A stretch of 24,559 bases of DNA from the IMG/VR virus record IMGVR_UViG_3300002144_000177, positions 1 to 24,559 of that record; one strand, 5' to 3'. The notes beneath the pieces are model-generated. The model saw only the letters and a list, made by a program, of their open reading frames with translations, made no database searches and had not been told where the DNA came from. Shown in pieces: positions 13,528-20,382 of this stretch. The translations under genes and the position numbers were made by a program. Each line of letters opens with the position of its first letter. Within the stretch, counting starts at the first letter, position 1. The DNA is from a virus.

Positions 13528-14033
13528 ATGAAAATATTAACACTAGAGAACGAGGCCAGGCCTACGACTTAGAAACATTACCAGACGAGGTAGATGATTT
13601 ACGATTCGCCATCTTAGATAACTCGAACCCATTAAATGTAGATTATCATTACATACCACTCATCTTTTTAGAATCATTCAATGCCCCAGCAGTCGTATTA
13701 GAAATCGGAAACAAAACGATTAAAATGCCTGTTGATTGGCAAGTGTTAATTGGACATGAAGAACATGGAGACTTAGAAACTATTCCGTTGTCAAGTTTGA
13801 ATGATAGAGGCTTTGCAGTGTTCACATTTAATCCATTAACATCATTTTCCCCTAGTTTCTTAGACATTGAAATTGTTGATATCTATTCTGATGTGACATG
13901 GTATGCGCCTAGACTACGTAACGGACAATTTTTATGTGTCCCTATCGACGATGGTCCTAAGCCGAGATGTGTTTACTTTGTTAAGGAGATCAGTCGTAAT
14001 TGTGAGATTGTAGATTATGCACAAGCGTTTTGA
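13528..14033 (+). CDS. Marine T4-like protein of unknown function, apparent -1 frameshift near its start
   Basis: The only good start is the ATG at 13528 behind AGAGGAG, but its frame reads MKILTLENEARPTT and stops at 13570-13572. The adjacent -1 frame is open from 13521 to 14033 and reads RGQAYDLETLPDEVDDLRFA, ILDNSNPLN, FLESFNAPAVVLEIG, SLNDRGFAVFTFNPLTSF and YFVKEISRNCEIVDY. It has no ATG until 13725 (MPVDWQ), well inside what looks like a continuous domain. Joining MKILTLEN to GQAYDLETLP gives a protein of about 168 residues of the kind I remember from other marine T4-like phages. So a base is missing at about 13546-13560, or a frameshift is used. If neither, only the 102-residue 13725-14033 form is made. 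Function unknown. Confidence 0.65.
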
Positions 14034-14172
14034 TCATTGGAAGAATGTATGTAAATTACATTGGAAAGAAATAGTCACACTATCTATTGCATTGCATTGG
14101 ATAGTTGATTTGTTTATAATAGGTCCTATCGCAATTGCTTTAGGATGGTTTGCAAGAGGTTACTTTGGCTAG
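14017..14172 (+). CDS. 51-residue membrane protein
   Basis: This short frame begins MHKRFDHWKNVCKLHWKEIV and continues with a hydrophobic stretch (TLSIALHWIVDLFIIGPIAI, then ALGWFARGYFG), giving one long or two short membrane segments after a basic, cytoplasmic N-terminus. It overlaps the end of the preceding gene by 17 bases and the start of the next by 8, exactly filling the gap between them. Small proteins of this pattern (HKRFD...HW.EI...LHW..D) are, from memory, present in other marine T4-like phages. The function is unknown; it could be a membrane anchor for replication or an exclusion protein. Confidence 0.7.
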   Translation: MHKRFDHWKNVCKLHWKEIVTLSIALHWIVDLFIIGPIAIALGWFARGYFG

Positions 14173-14752
14173 AACAGCAGTTCCAAAAGATGAGAAGTTT
14201 GAGAAACAAGACTTTGATTTATTCGAAGCAATCACCGCTATTGACAAGAAAGATTATGGTTACTATGACAGACTAACTCCAGAACAGCAAAGGAAGTTTG
14301 TTCCTTTTATGATGTTACATTGGATTAGTGTTGTTAAAGGCAAACGTGAACTGTCTCAATACTATCTACAGAGTGTAGACTTTCATGCTAACACGTATTT
14401 GTTTAATGAGAACGTAATTAAACATCCTAAACTACAATGGTTAATGTTGTGTGCGGCATCACCTGGAATGGGCAAACAATTTCATGCATGGATACCACAC
14501 ATCAAGGCAGGCGTATCTAAGTTAAAAGATAAAGCAACACCAAAAGATATTAAAGAATACTACAAGAAAATATACCCTGGTCTGTCAACGGGCGATTTGA
14601 CAGAACTAGCAACTGCATTTTGTGATCAACATAAACGTAAAATGTATCTTGCTACAAAATATCCTAATTTAAAATTTGATGAGGTAGAATTGCTAAGTGA
14701 CATTATTACAGATTCAGAGATCGAACAATATGAAAAAGAACTCGGAAACTAA
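14165..14752 (+). CDS. Unknown protein of marine T4-like type (SPGMGKQFHAWIP motif)
   Basis: A 195-residue helical protein. The TTG at 14165 (MARTAVPKDEKFEKQ) is preferred over the TTG at 14150 because AGAGGT lies 4 bases before it. It has FDLFEAITAIDKKDYGYYDR, LTPEQQRKFVPFMMLHWISV, LCAASPGMGKQFHAWIPHIK and YYKKIYPGLS. The SPGMGK run looks like a P-loop but lacks the GxxxxGK[ST] spacing, so it is not taken as an ATP site. The size is near that of T4 Gp62, but I see no match to Gp62 and no gp44 neighbour. From memory this type is common in marine T4-like phages as a hypothetical protein. It overlaps both neighbours. Confidence 0.8.
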   Translation: MARTAVPKDEKFEKQDFDLFEAITAIDKKDYGYYDRLTPEQQRKFVPFMMLHWISVVKGKRELSQYYLQSVDFHANTYLFNENVIKHPKLQWLMLCAASPGMGKQFHAWIPHIKAGVSKLKDKATPKDIKEYYKKIYPGLSTGDLTELATAFCDQHKRKMYLATKYPNLKFDEVELLSDIITDSEIEQYEKELGN

Positions 14753-15428
14753 AACCGATTTTGGATGTGAGTTTTGTAATAGAAGTTTTCTAAAAGAAAC
14801 TACTATGGTAAAACACCTCTGTGAAAACAAACGCAGATGGGGAGACAAAGATTTAAAAGGTAATCGTATCGGGTTTCAGGCCTGGTTGAACTTCTATGCA
14901 AAAAATACCGCAACAAAGAAAACAAAAACGTATTTGGACTTTGTTAAAAGTTCTTACTATCTTGCCTTTGTTAAGTTCGGTCATTATTGTGTAAACGTTA
15001 ATGCTATTAATGTTAATCGATATGCTGATTGGTTGTTAAGAAATCAAATTAAAATCGATAAATGGACAAGCGATACAAACTATACTAAATTTGTCATTGA
15101 GTATCTACGAGAAGAAGACCCGCTAGATGCAATTGCTCGTAGTATTGAAACTACAATTAAAATTTCCAATGATGAACAGATGCCAAGCAAGGATTGTTTA
15201 CGTTATGGTCCAGTCAATAGGATATGTTACGAGATATCTAAAGGAAAAATCTCTCCGTGGATGCTATATCAATCTTCTTCTGGATTGCAATTCCTAACAT
15301 CAATGGATGAGACACAACAACAAATGGTTTTAGATTATATCGATCCCGAACGCTGGGCGATTAAATTTAAAAGAGATGTCAGCAGTATCTCTGAAGTAAA
15401 AGAGTTGCTTAAACAAGCCGGCTTCTAA
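14730..15428 (+). CDS. C2HC zinc-finger protein of unknown function
   Basis: A 232-residue protein counted from ATG 14730 (MKKNSETKTDFG). An earlier GTG at 14697 would add 11 residues but lies deep inside the preceding gene. Near the N-terminus is CEFCNRSFLKETTMVKHLC, a C2H2-like zinc finger with the last His replaced by Cys. The remainder is helical: RIGFQAWLNFYAK, YLDFVKSSYYLAFVKFGHYC, YADWLLRN and a C-terminal VKELLKQAGF. The finger suggests nucleic-acid binding. Its place among replication genes could make it a helicase-loader analogue, but it does not resemble T4 Gp59 by eye. It overlaps the preceding gene by 23 bases and the next by 1. Confidence 0.8.
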   Translation: MKKNSETKTDFGCEFCNRSFLKETTMVKHLCENKRRWGDKDLKGNRIGFQAWLNFYAKNTATKKTKTYLDFVKSSYYLAFVKFGHYCVNVNAINVNRYADWLLRNQIKIDKWTSDTNYTKFVIEYLREEDPLDAIARSIETTIKISNDEQMPSKDCLRYGPVNRICYEISKGKISPWMLYQSSSGLQFLTSMDETQQQMVLDYIDPERWAIKFKRDVSSISEVKELLKQAGF

Positions 15429-15841
15429 TGTCAAAAAGTAAACTTATCACCAAGAAACTTGATAGTAGATTTACTGGAAATCAATATTTCAAGTATCAAG
15501 TTACACTATTAAATTTGCCAGAGGGTGATAGATTTAGTCCAACACGAGGCTTCTACGAAGACTTACTCAAAATCATAGACTACAATAAAATCAGAGACTG
15601 GTGCTGGGATACTTGGGGAGCCAGTTGTGATCTAAAAGACTATGATAGAATTGCAGAACTCAAGCAGTACCCGTCAATAAATACATACAGTGATAGGATT
15701 GAAATATTGGATGATTATGGACTTAATGCAAAATGGTGTTTTTCTAATGAAGACATACCAGCGCCAGGTAACCAAAGAGATCGCAGAATTTATTTGCGTG
15801 GCAATGAAGAATTAGCATGGTTAGAACTCCGATGGAAGTAA
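15428..15841 (+). CDS. Unknown protein upstream of the radical SAM fusion
   Basis: A 137-residue protein with a basic N-terminus (MSKSKLITKKLDSRFTGN) and an aromatic-rich body (GFYEDLLKIIDYNKIRDWCW, DTWGASCDL, NAKWCFSNEDIPAPG, RRIYLRGNEELAWLELRW). Three cysteines and many Trp/Tyr suggest a compact mixed fold. Its start shares an A with the preceding stop (TAATG), and its end overlaps the radical SAM gene by 25 bases. I do not recognise the family. Tight coupling raises the possibility that it is a partner or a substrate of that enzyme, but nothing in the sequence resembles a RiPP precursor with a leader. Confidence 0.75.
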   Translation: MSKSKLITKKLDSRFTGNQYFKYQVTLLNLPEGDRFSPTRGFYEDLLKIIDYNKIRDWCWDTWGASCDLKDYDRIAELKQYPSINTYSDRIEILDDYGLNAKWCFSNEDIPAPGNQRDRRIYLRGNEELAWLELRWK

Positions 15842-17769
15842 AGGAACCGATCTATTGTGCGTTAGCATTTGGCTCTGCTTCAATTGACGGTAGAGGTTAC
15901 AAACCTTGTTGCAACATTAGGCCTAATTCATGGAAACGAAACGCAGATGATTTCAATCATCCTAACCTTATTGAAATAAGAGAACAACTTATTGAAGGTG
16001 ATTGGCATAAGGCTTGTTACAATTGTAAAGAGACAGAAGAAGCATCAAACACATCTATGCGTACTATATGGAATAAATCATTAAAAGATTATGATATTCC
16101 TATGACTTCTATTGTTGATCCCAATAACGTTTATTACCTGGACTTAACATTTAGTAACAAGTGTAATTCAAAATGTATTACATGTTCTCCTGATCTATCT
16201 AATCAATGGGGAGACGAATACAAAGCAATCTGGAAAACTGACCATCAGCCTATAGGACACAAAAACCCAATTGATCATCTAAGCATTTACATAGATGAAG
16301 ATGATGCAATTGATATTTACAACACTTATCCAAATGTAGAACGCATTGCATTCGTCGGTGGTGAACCTACGATTATGGAAGAACACACGTTGTTCTGTCA
16401 GCAACTAATTGACGGAGATAGAGCAAAGAATATAACGTTAGCATATGTTAGTAATCTAACAGGCATTACTGATAACCTAATAGAAATGTGGACACACTTT
16501 AAAGGAATACATTTAAGTTTATCAATTGATGGCTATGGCAAAGTAAATGATTATATACGTTATCCATTTAAATGGGCTAAAATAGAAAAAAACACACGAT
16601 TGTTGTTTGACTTACAGAAAAAAGAACCTCACAAGTATAGTTTGAATTTAAGTCATACTGTTAGTGTGTTTAACATTATACAATCTCCTAAATTATTGAA
16701 TTGGTGGGAGGATCTGCGTATTGAATATGGTTTTGCAAAGAACATGGGACCATCAGTATTTTTAAATCAAGTAACAGAACCAGTCCATGCAAAACCAAAC
16801 ATTATCTCACTTGAATACAGAGCAAGAGCAATACAAGAAGTAGAAAACTTAAGACTTAAGGTATCTGATCATAGCTTGTGGTTATCACAAATTGACATCT
16901 TACATTCATGGCTTGTTGAACCTCAACATGCTTCTGTACTGGACGCCAAACGATTGTATCAATTAATAACAGGGTCAGATGAATATAGAAATAGAAAATT
17001 AAAAGATTACATTCCAGAATTAGCAGAGGAATTAGATACTAAGTTTTTTAATAGTATACAGAGTGAACTACAACATGAAGGCAAAGGATATGATCTAGCA
17101 TATGATATTATACCTACTCCGTTACTAGATGCAGTTGCAGATAAACTCGATTCATGTTATCCTGTAAGAGCATCTACACACAAGAAACAATATGCAGAAG
17201 CAGAAGACACAAAGAAACTTCATGGCATTGCAGTCTGGTGGTCACAACTAACAGACGAATGGGAAGAGGTACAAAAAATAAATGATATTGTCTTTCCGAA
17301 AATACAAACACATATGCCAAATGCAGAATTTTATGCAAGTGATATCGTTACAATAAATGGACCAAGCAGATGGGTAGGCCCTCATGTTGATACGCCGCAT
17401 CGTTTCGAAAGATACAATAAAATGGCGACAGATTTAAACTTTGAACTCTTGGGCATACAAGTCATTATTCCTTTAGAAACAATAGATGCAGATTCTGGTG
17501 CGACTGGGTTACTACCTTATAGTCATCGACAAGATTGGAACATACAAGATTGCTACGACGGCCACTTTGATGATATGTTTAAAGAAGAAGCAGTACAACA
17601 CGACATGCCTAAAGGGTCAATGTTGTTTTACAATACTCGTTTACTGCATTCAACGATGCCAATGCATTTACCCAAAAAGCGTTCCATACTATTGCTTAAT
17701 TACCTGAGACGTGATATAATAAAGACTGTAAAAAAGATAGATAACGTGTGGAGTAGTAATGGCAAATGA
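15817..17769 (+). CDS. Radical SAM (twitch-type) / 2OG-Fe(II) dioxygenase fusion
   Basis: A 650-residue two-enzyme protein. Residues 12-85 resemble the cysteine-rich N-terminus of twitch-type radical SAM proteins: YCALAFGSASIDGRGYKPCC, then LIEIREQLIEGDWHKACYNC. Residues 106-310 are the radical SAM barrel, with the cluster-binding CNSKCITC (Cys116, 120, 123) and GGEP (181-184) for SAM binding. Residues about 425-635 are a phytanoyl-CoA dioxygenase-like domain with HVD (His523, Asp525), GATGLLPYSH, and distal His611 and Arg622 for iron and 2-oxoglutarate. Both active sites look intact. It would carry out a radical step and a hydroxylation, perhaps on one peptide or small molecule; the substrate is unknown. 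ATG 15832 is an alternative start. It overlaps both neighbours. Confidence 0.88.
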   Translation: MVRTPMEVKEPIYCALAFGSASIDGRGYKPCCNIRPNSWKRNADDFNHPNLIEIREQLIEGDWHKACYNCKETEEASNTSMRTIWNKSLKDYDIPMTSIVDPNNVYYLDLTFSNKCNSKCITCSPDLSNQWGDEYKAIWKTDHQPIGHKNPIDHLSIYIDEDDAIDIYNTYPNVERIAFVGGEPTIMEEHTLFCQQLIDGDRAKNITLAYVSNLTGITDNLIEMWTHFKGIHLSLSIDGYGKVNDYIRYPFKWAKIEKNTRLLFDLQKKEPHKYSLNLSHTVSVFNIIQSPKLLNWWEDLRIEYGFAKNMGPSVFLNQVTEPVHAKPNIISLEYRARAIQEVENLRLKVSDHSLWLSQIDILHSWLVEPQHASVLDAKRLYQLITGSDEYRNRKLKDYIPELAEELDTKFFNSIQSELQHEGKGYDLAYDIIPTPLLDAVADKLDSCYPVRASTHKKQYAEAEDTKKLHGIAVWWSQLTDEWEEVQKINDIVFPKIQTHMPNAEFYASDIVTINGPSRWVGPHVDTPHRFERYNKMATDLNFELLGIQVIIPLETIDADSGATGLLPYSHRQDWNIQDCYDGHFDDMFKEEAVQHDMPKGSMLFYNTRLLHSTMPMHLPKKRSILLLNYLRRDIIKTVKKIDNVWSSNGK

Positions 17770-18304
17770 TATAATGATAGATATGGAGACGTTGAGTACT
17801 CAACCAAACTGTGTCATATTAACGATCGGTGCAGTACGATTTGATCCTAAAGGGAATGGTGTCGTAGAACGCCTAGAACTTAGACCTACAATTGAAGAAC
17901 AAACAGAAGAATTCGACAGACATATAGATCCAGAGACACTGGATTGGTGGGGAAAACAATCAGAGGATGCAATCAATGAAGCAATGGGTGACAGTGGTCG
18001 GATATCGTTTAGAGATGCTATGGATCAACTGTATAAGTTTTGTTGGAACCGCAGAGCAATTTGGGCTAATGGCTCTATTTTTGATGTTGTTATTGCTGAA
18101 AATGCCTTTAAACAACTAGGCATCGCTAATCCATGGGCCTTCTGGTCAGTTAGAGATTGCAGAACAATATATGATCTTTGTAACGTCTCACTCAAAGACG
18201 GTGCCCACACAACGTCTCACAAGGCTGTAGAAGACGCTGAACACCAGGCAATAGTTGTGCAAAGAGCATATAAAAAACTAATAACAGCAGGGATTCAAGT
18301 TTAG
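17759..18304 (+). CDS. dexA: DexA-type 3'-5' exonuclease (DEDDh)
   Basis: A 181-residue exonuclease of the DnaQ/RNase T fold. The DEDDh residues are all visible: Asp8 and Glu10 in IMIDMET, Asp109 in WANGSIFDVVI, and His154 and Asp159 in SHKAVEDAEHQA. The combination WANG..FD..I and CRTIYDL matches the T4 DexA family (T4 protein 227 residues), so this is a compact form. It degrades single-stranded DNA ends from 3' to 5'. The start overlaps the fusion gene by 11 bases, and the stop shares a base with the next GTG. Co-expression with a DnaE-like protein is notable because polymerase III core pairs an alpha subunit with a DnaQ-fold exonuclease. Confidence 0.88.
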   Translation: MANDIMIDMETLSTQPNCVILTIGAVRFDPKGNGVVERLELRPTIEEQTEEFDRHIDPETLDWWGKQSEDAINEAMGDSGRISFRDAMDQLYKFCWNRRAIWANGSIFDVVIAENAFKQLGIANPWAFWSVRDCRTIYDLCNVSLKDGAHTTSHKAVEDAEHQAIVVQRAYKKLITAGIQV

Positions 18305-18894
18305 TGATAATAGATTCAGACATTGATATTGACTTTGGTGACAGAGACAAGATTCTCTCTTTGATCGAGCATATCCCAGCCGCTATGCGTAACGTTGATC
18401 CAATTAGAAAACATCCTACTGGAGTTTATATCACAGACGCTCCTTATGATCCTGTCAATAATATGTGTTCGTTAGATTACAAAGAAGCAGGTAAAAGAGG
18501 GTACTTTAAACTTGATTTGCTTAACGTGAATGTCTACAGTGGTGTCAAAGATGAACTACATCTTGTCAAGTTAATGTCAGAGCCAAATTGGAACCGATTG
18601 AAAGACAAAGCCTTTGTAGAAAAATTAATTCATTTAGGCAAACAGTATGCTACACTACAACAGATGCCTGAAGATGTTGATTCTATACCTAGGCTTGCAA
18701 TGTTTTTAGCAGTTATGCGTCCAGCAAAGAAACATTTAATTGGCAAGACATTTAAGGAAATAAGTACTACAGTGTGGAATAACGAGAATGAAGGATATTC
18801 ATTTAAAAAGTCACATGCTATAGCATACGCACAATTAGTTGTGGTACACATGAATTTAATAGAAGAAGCGGAGAAAGCAAATGAGCGAACATAA
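18304..18894 (+). CDS. Miniature DnaE-like (C-family polymerase palm) protein
   Basis: A 196-residue protein starting at GTG, with AGGGA 10 bases upstream. It reads as a drastically shortened DNA polymerase III alpha. SDIDIDFGDR (5-14) corresponds to the PDFDVDF palm strand with two catalytic Asp (here Asp8, Asp10). HPTGVYIT (37-44) corresponds to the HAAGVVI segment. GYFKLDLLNV (66-75) corresponds to LVKFDFLGL with the third catalytic Asp (Asp71). FLAVMRP (134-140) resembles LALYRPG, and YSFKKSHAIAYAQLV (165-179) corresponds to FNKSHAAAYALV. DnaE has about 1,160 residues; the PHP, most of fingers and thumb, and the clamp-binding parts are gone. It may be a nucleotidyltransferase or a repurposed scaffold. 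From memory similar proteins exist in other marine T4-like phages. Confidence 0.8.
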   Translation: MIIDSDIDIDFGDRDKILSLIEHIPAAMRNVDPIRKHPTGVYITDAPYDPVNNMCSLDYKEAGKRGYFKLDLLNVNVYSGVKDELHLVKLMSEPNWNRLKDKAFVEKLIHLGKQYATLQQMPEDVDSIPRLAMFLAVMRPAKKHLIGKTFKEISTTVWNNENEGYSFKKSHAIAYAQLVVVHMNLIEEAEKANERT

Positions 18895-19144
18895 TGAAAT
18901 CGTAGAACGACAAAGATTACTATTAGAAGCGGAAGCATGGGCAAAAGTGGTTACAACAATACACGCACATTCGTTATCATCTATGTGGTACGATGATAGA
19001 AAAAATGATGGCTCAGTATTAGATACTGAATACAACAGCGGCCTTATTAAGAGAGTAATTAGAGAGACAGGCGAAACTGTTTACTTTGGTAAAAAACTTA
19101 AAGGCGAGGCTCTCCTGGACCAATACACTAGAGTAGGAAGATAG
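18881..19144 (+). CDS. Small protein of unknown function
   Basis: An 87-residue soluble protein. The N-terminal helix (NEIVERQRLLLEAEAWAKVV) is followed by a polar section with SSMWYDDRKNDG and a basic, beta-like end (IRETGETVYFGKKLKGEALL). The start at 18881 has GGAGA 9 bases before it and overlaps the DnaE-like gene by 14 bases. No known motif or membrane segment was found. It appears to be an integral part of the same transcript. Confidence 0.72.
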   Translation: MSEHNEIVERQRLLLEAEAWAKVVTTIHAHSLSSMWYDDRKNDGSVLDTEYNSGLIKRVIRETGETVYFGKKLKGEALLDQYTRVGR

Positions 19145-19153
19145 AACTATAAC

Positions 19154-19369
19154 ATGTCCGAATTAGATTTAAATGATACGTTAGAAGAACAACTTAGGCA
19201 CATGCTTGTTGATAAAAATAATGAGTGTAATGGTCTCAAAGCACAGATAAAAATATTAGAAAACTCTGTTGCTGAAGAAGCCCAAGCCAAATACAAAGCG
19301 TATGAAAGAATTGCTGATCTTACAAACACAATAACTAACCTTAAAAAACACCAGGAAAGCAACAGATGA
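19154..19369 (+). CDS. Small coiled-coil protein
   Basis: A 71-residue protein that is nearly all predicted helix, with heptad-like spacing of Leu, Ile and Val (EEQLRHMLVDKN, LKAQIKILENSVAEEAQAKY, IADLTNTITNLKKH). It is probably a dimeric coiled coil. It begins 9 bases after the preceding stop with a weak ribosome site and ends in ATGA overlapping the peptide deformylase start. No family was recognised. Confidence 0.68.
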   Translation: MSELDLNDTLEEQLRHMLVDKNNECNGLKAQIKILENSVAEEAQAKYKAYERIADLTNTITNLKKHQESNR

Positions 19370-19947
19370 CGGATATAGAAACAGAGATCACTAAATTAGA
19401 ACTTGTATTAATTCCTGAAACAGATCCTAGACTTAAAGAACCTTGTACACCTTGGGACTTTACTAAAGATGGTGATCCAACTGAGTTAGTCGCGGCAATG
19501 GCAAAGATTATGCTCAATCCCGCTACGCAAGGCATTGGTCTGGCCGCCCCACAATGTGGAGTAATGAAAAATATTTTCATCATGGGAACAGATGAACATT
19601 TAGTTGCGTGTATTAATCCAGCCGTAGATGAACTCATAGGTGACAAAGAAATTTACTTAGAAGGGTGTTTAAGTTTTCCTAACTTGTGGTTACATGTTAA
19701 ACGTAACCCAGAAGCATTAGTATCGTATCAAACAACTACTGGGGAGTCGGTGACTAAACAGAAACTAACAGGGCTTAAAGCACGTGTGTTCTTGCATGAG
19801 TTTGATCATCTACTAGGAGTGACGTTTGTCGAACGTGTGAGTGAATTGGGATTGAGTCTTGGTAAAAAACGTAGGTCGAAAACAATAAGATTAAAACAGA
19901 AACTTGCTAAGAGAGTCGCTTCACAAGCGTTATCGTCTTCCTCTTAA
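19366..19947 (+). CDS. def: Peptide deformylase
   Basis: A 193-residue polypeptide deformylase with all three family motifs: GIGLAAPQ (56-63), EGCLSFP (99-105, Cys101 as metal ligand) and the zinc-binding HEFDH (144-148, family HExDH). It removes the formyl group from nascent N-terminal methionine. Phage-borne deformylases are known from T4-like cyanophages, where they are thought to keep newly made proteins active during infection. The C-terminal tail is unusually basic (GKKRRSKTIRLKQKLAKR), which could tie it to the ribosome; that is inference. The start overlaps the coiled-coil gene (ATGA), and the 3' end overlaps the convergent minus-strand gene by 41 bases. Confidence 0.93.
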   Translation: MTDIETEITKLELVLIPETDPRLKEPCTPWDFTKDGDPTELVAAMAKIMLNPATQGIGLAAPQCGVMKNIFIMGTDEHLVACINPAVDELIGDKEIYLEGCLSFPNLWLHVKRNPEALVSYQTTTGESVTKQKLTGLKARVFLHEFDHLLGVTFVERVSELGLSLGKKRRSKTIRLKQKLAKRVASQALSSSS

Positions 19948-20296
19948 CTCTTTTCTTTTGAAAGTCAGTCATACTGACAACAGGTCCGTGTACAAAAACA
20001 AGACTCTTGTTATTGAAGGTACGTAGAAAAGGTTTGAAAAGTATCCACTCTTGCTTTAGAAACAAATGAATAGGGATTTGACGATTACTTTCCCACCACC
20101 ACACATCACCTAATTCTAAGAACTTCTCTTTTAACTCGGTCTCAACTATAGCGCCGTAATCGTAAATCGTAGTGACAAGGTCATCTTTGTTTTGTACAAT
20201 TCCTACAAAGTCTTGTCCAGCATATTGCAATACCGTTATGAATGGATGCGTCTCTGAGAGTTTGATAAAGAAATCTTTAGGTGTTTGTGTTTTCAC
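19907..20296 (-). CDS. Unknown protein of marine T4-like type (minus strand)
   Basis: A 129-residue protein beginning at GTG (20294-20296). It reads KDFFIKLSETHPFITVLQYA, GQDFVGIVQNKDDLVTTIYD, LGDVWWWESNRQIPIHLFLK, FLRTFNNKSLVFVHGP and a basic tail KKRVKRKTITLVKRL. The WWWESNR...IP core and HGP turn are of a kind I remember in hypothetical proteins of T4-like cyanophages. No Shine-Dalgarno is seen; GTAAATAC about 15 bases upstream on the same strand could be part of a late-type promoter. It converges on the deformylase gene with a 41-base overlap. Function unknown. Confidence 0.78.
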   Translation of the reverse strand: MKTQTPKDFFIKLSETHPFITVLQYAGQDFVGIVQNKDDLVTTIYDYGAIVETELKEKFLELGDVWWWESNRQIPIHLFLKQEWILFKPFLRTFNNKSLVFVHGPVVSMTDFQKKRVKRKTITLVKRLS

Positions 20297-20347
20297 ACAT
20301 GTATTTACTCGTTTGAAAAAAGGATATATATTTCCTAGATAAAAACC

Positions 20348-20360
20348 TTAGTGATAAATA
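20348..20360 (+). promoter_or_regulatory. Late-type promoter box
   Basis: TTAGTGATAAATA is identical to the 13-mer at 4293-4305. GATAAATA approximates the T4 late promoter TATAAATA. Here it sits 22 bases before the GTG start of the probable virion gene, with AGGAGAG between, which is exactly where a late promoter would be expected. Confidence 0.6.
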
Positions 20361-20382
20361 TATCTACAGGAGAGAAGAATTT

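Noticed and set aside
14458-14481. SPGMGKQF as a P-loop ATP site
   Set aside because: It lacks the GxxxxGK[ST] spacing and a following Walker B strand.
14165-14752. Calling this Gp62 clamp-loader subunit or Gp59 helicase loader
   Set aside because: The length is near Gp62 and Gp59, but no motif matches either, and gp44 is not adjacent; left as unknown.
17693-17719. TATAAT within the radical SAM gene before dexA
   Set aside because: The nearest -35-like box is at 15 bases, the -10 is 40 bases from the next ATG, and it lies in coding sequence; the pattern of the other three sites is not met.
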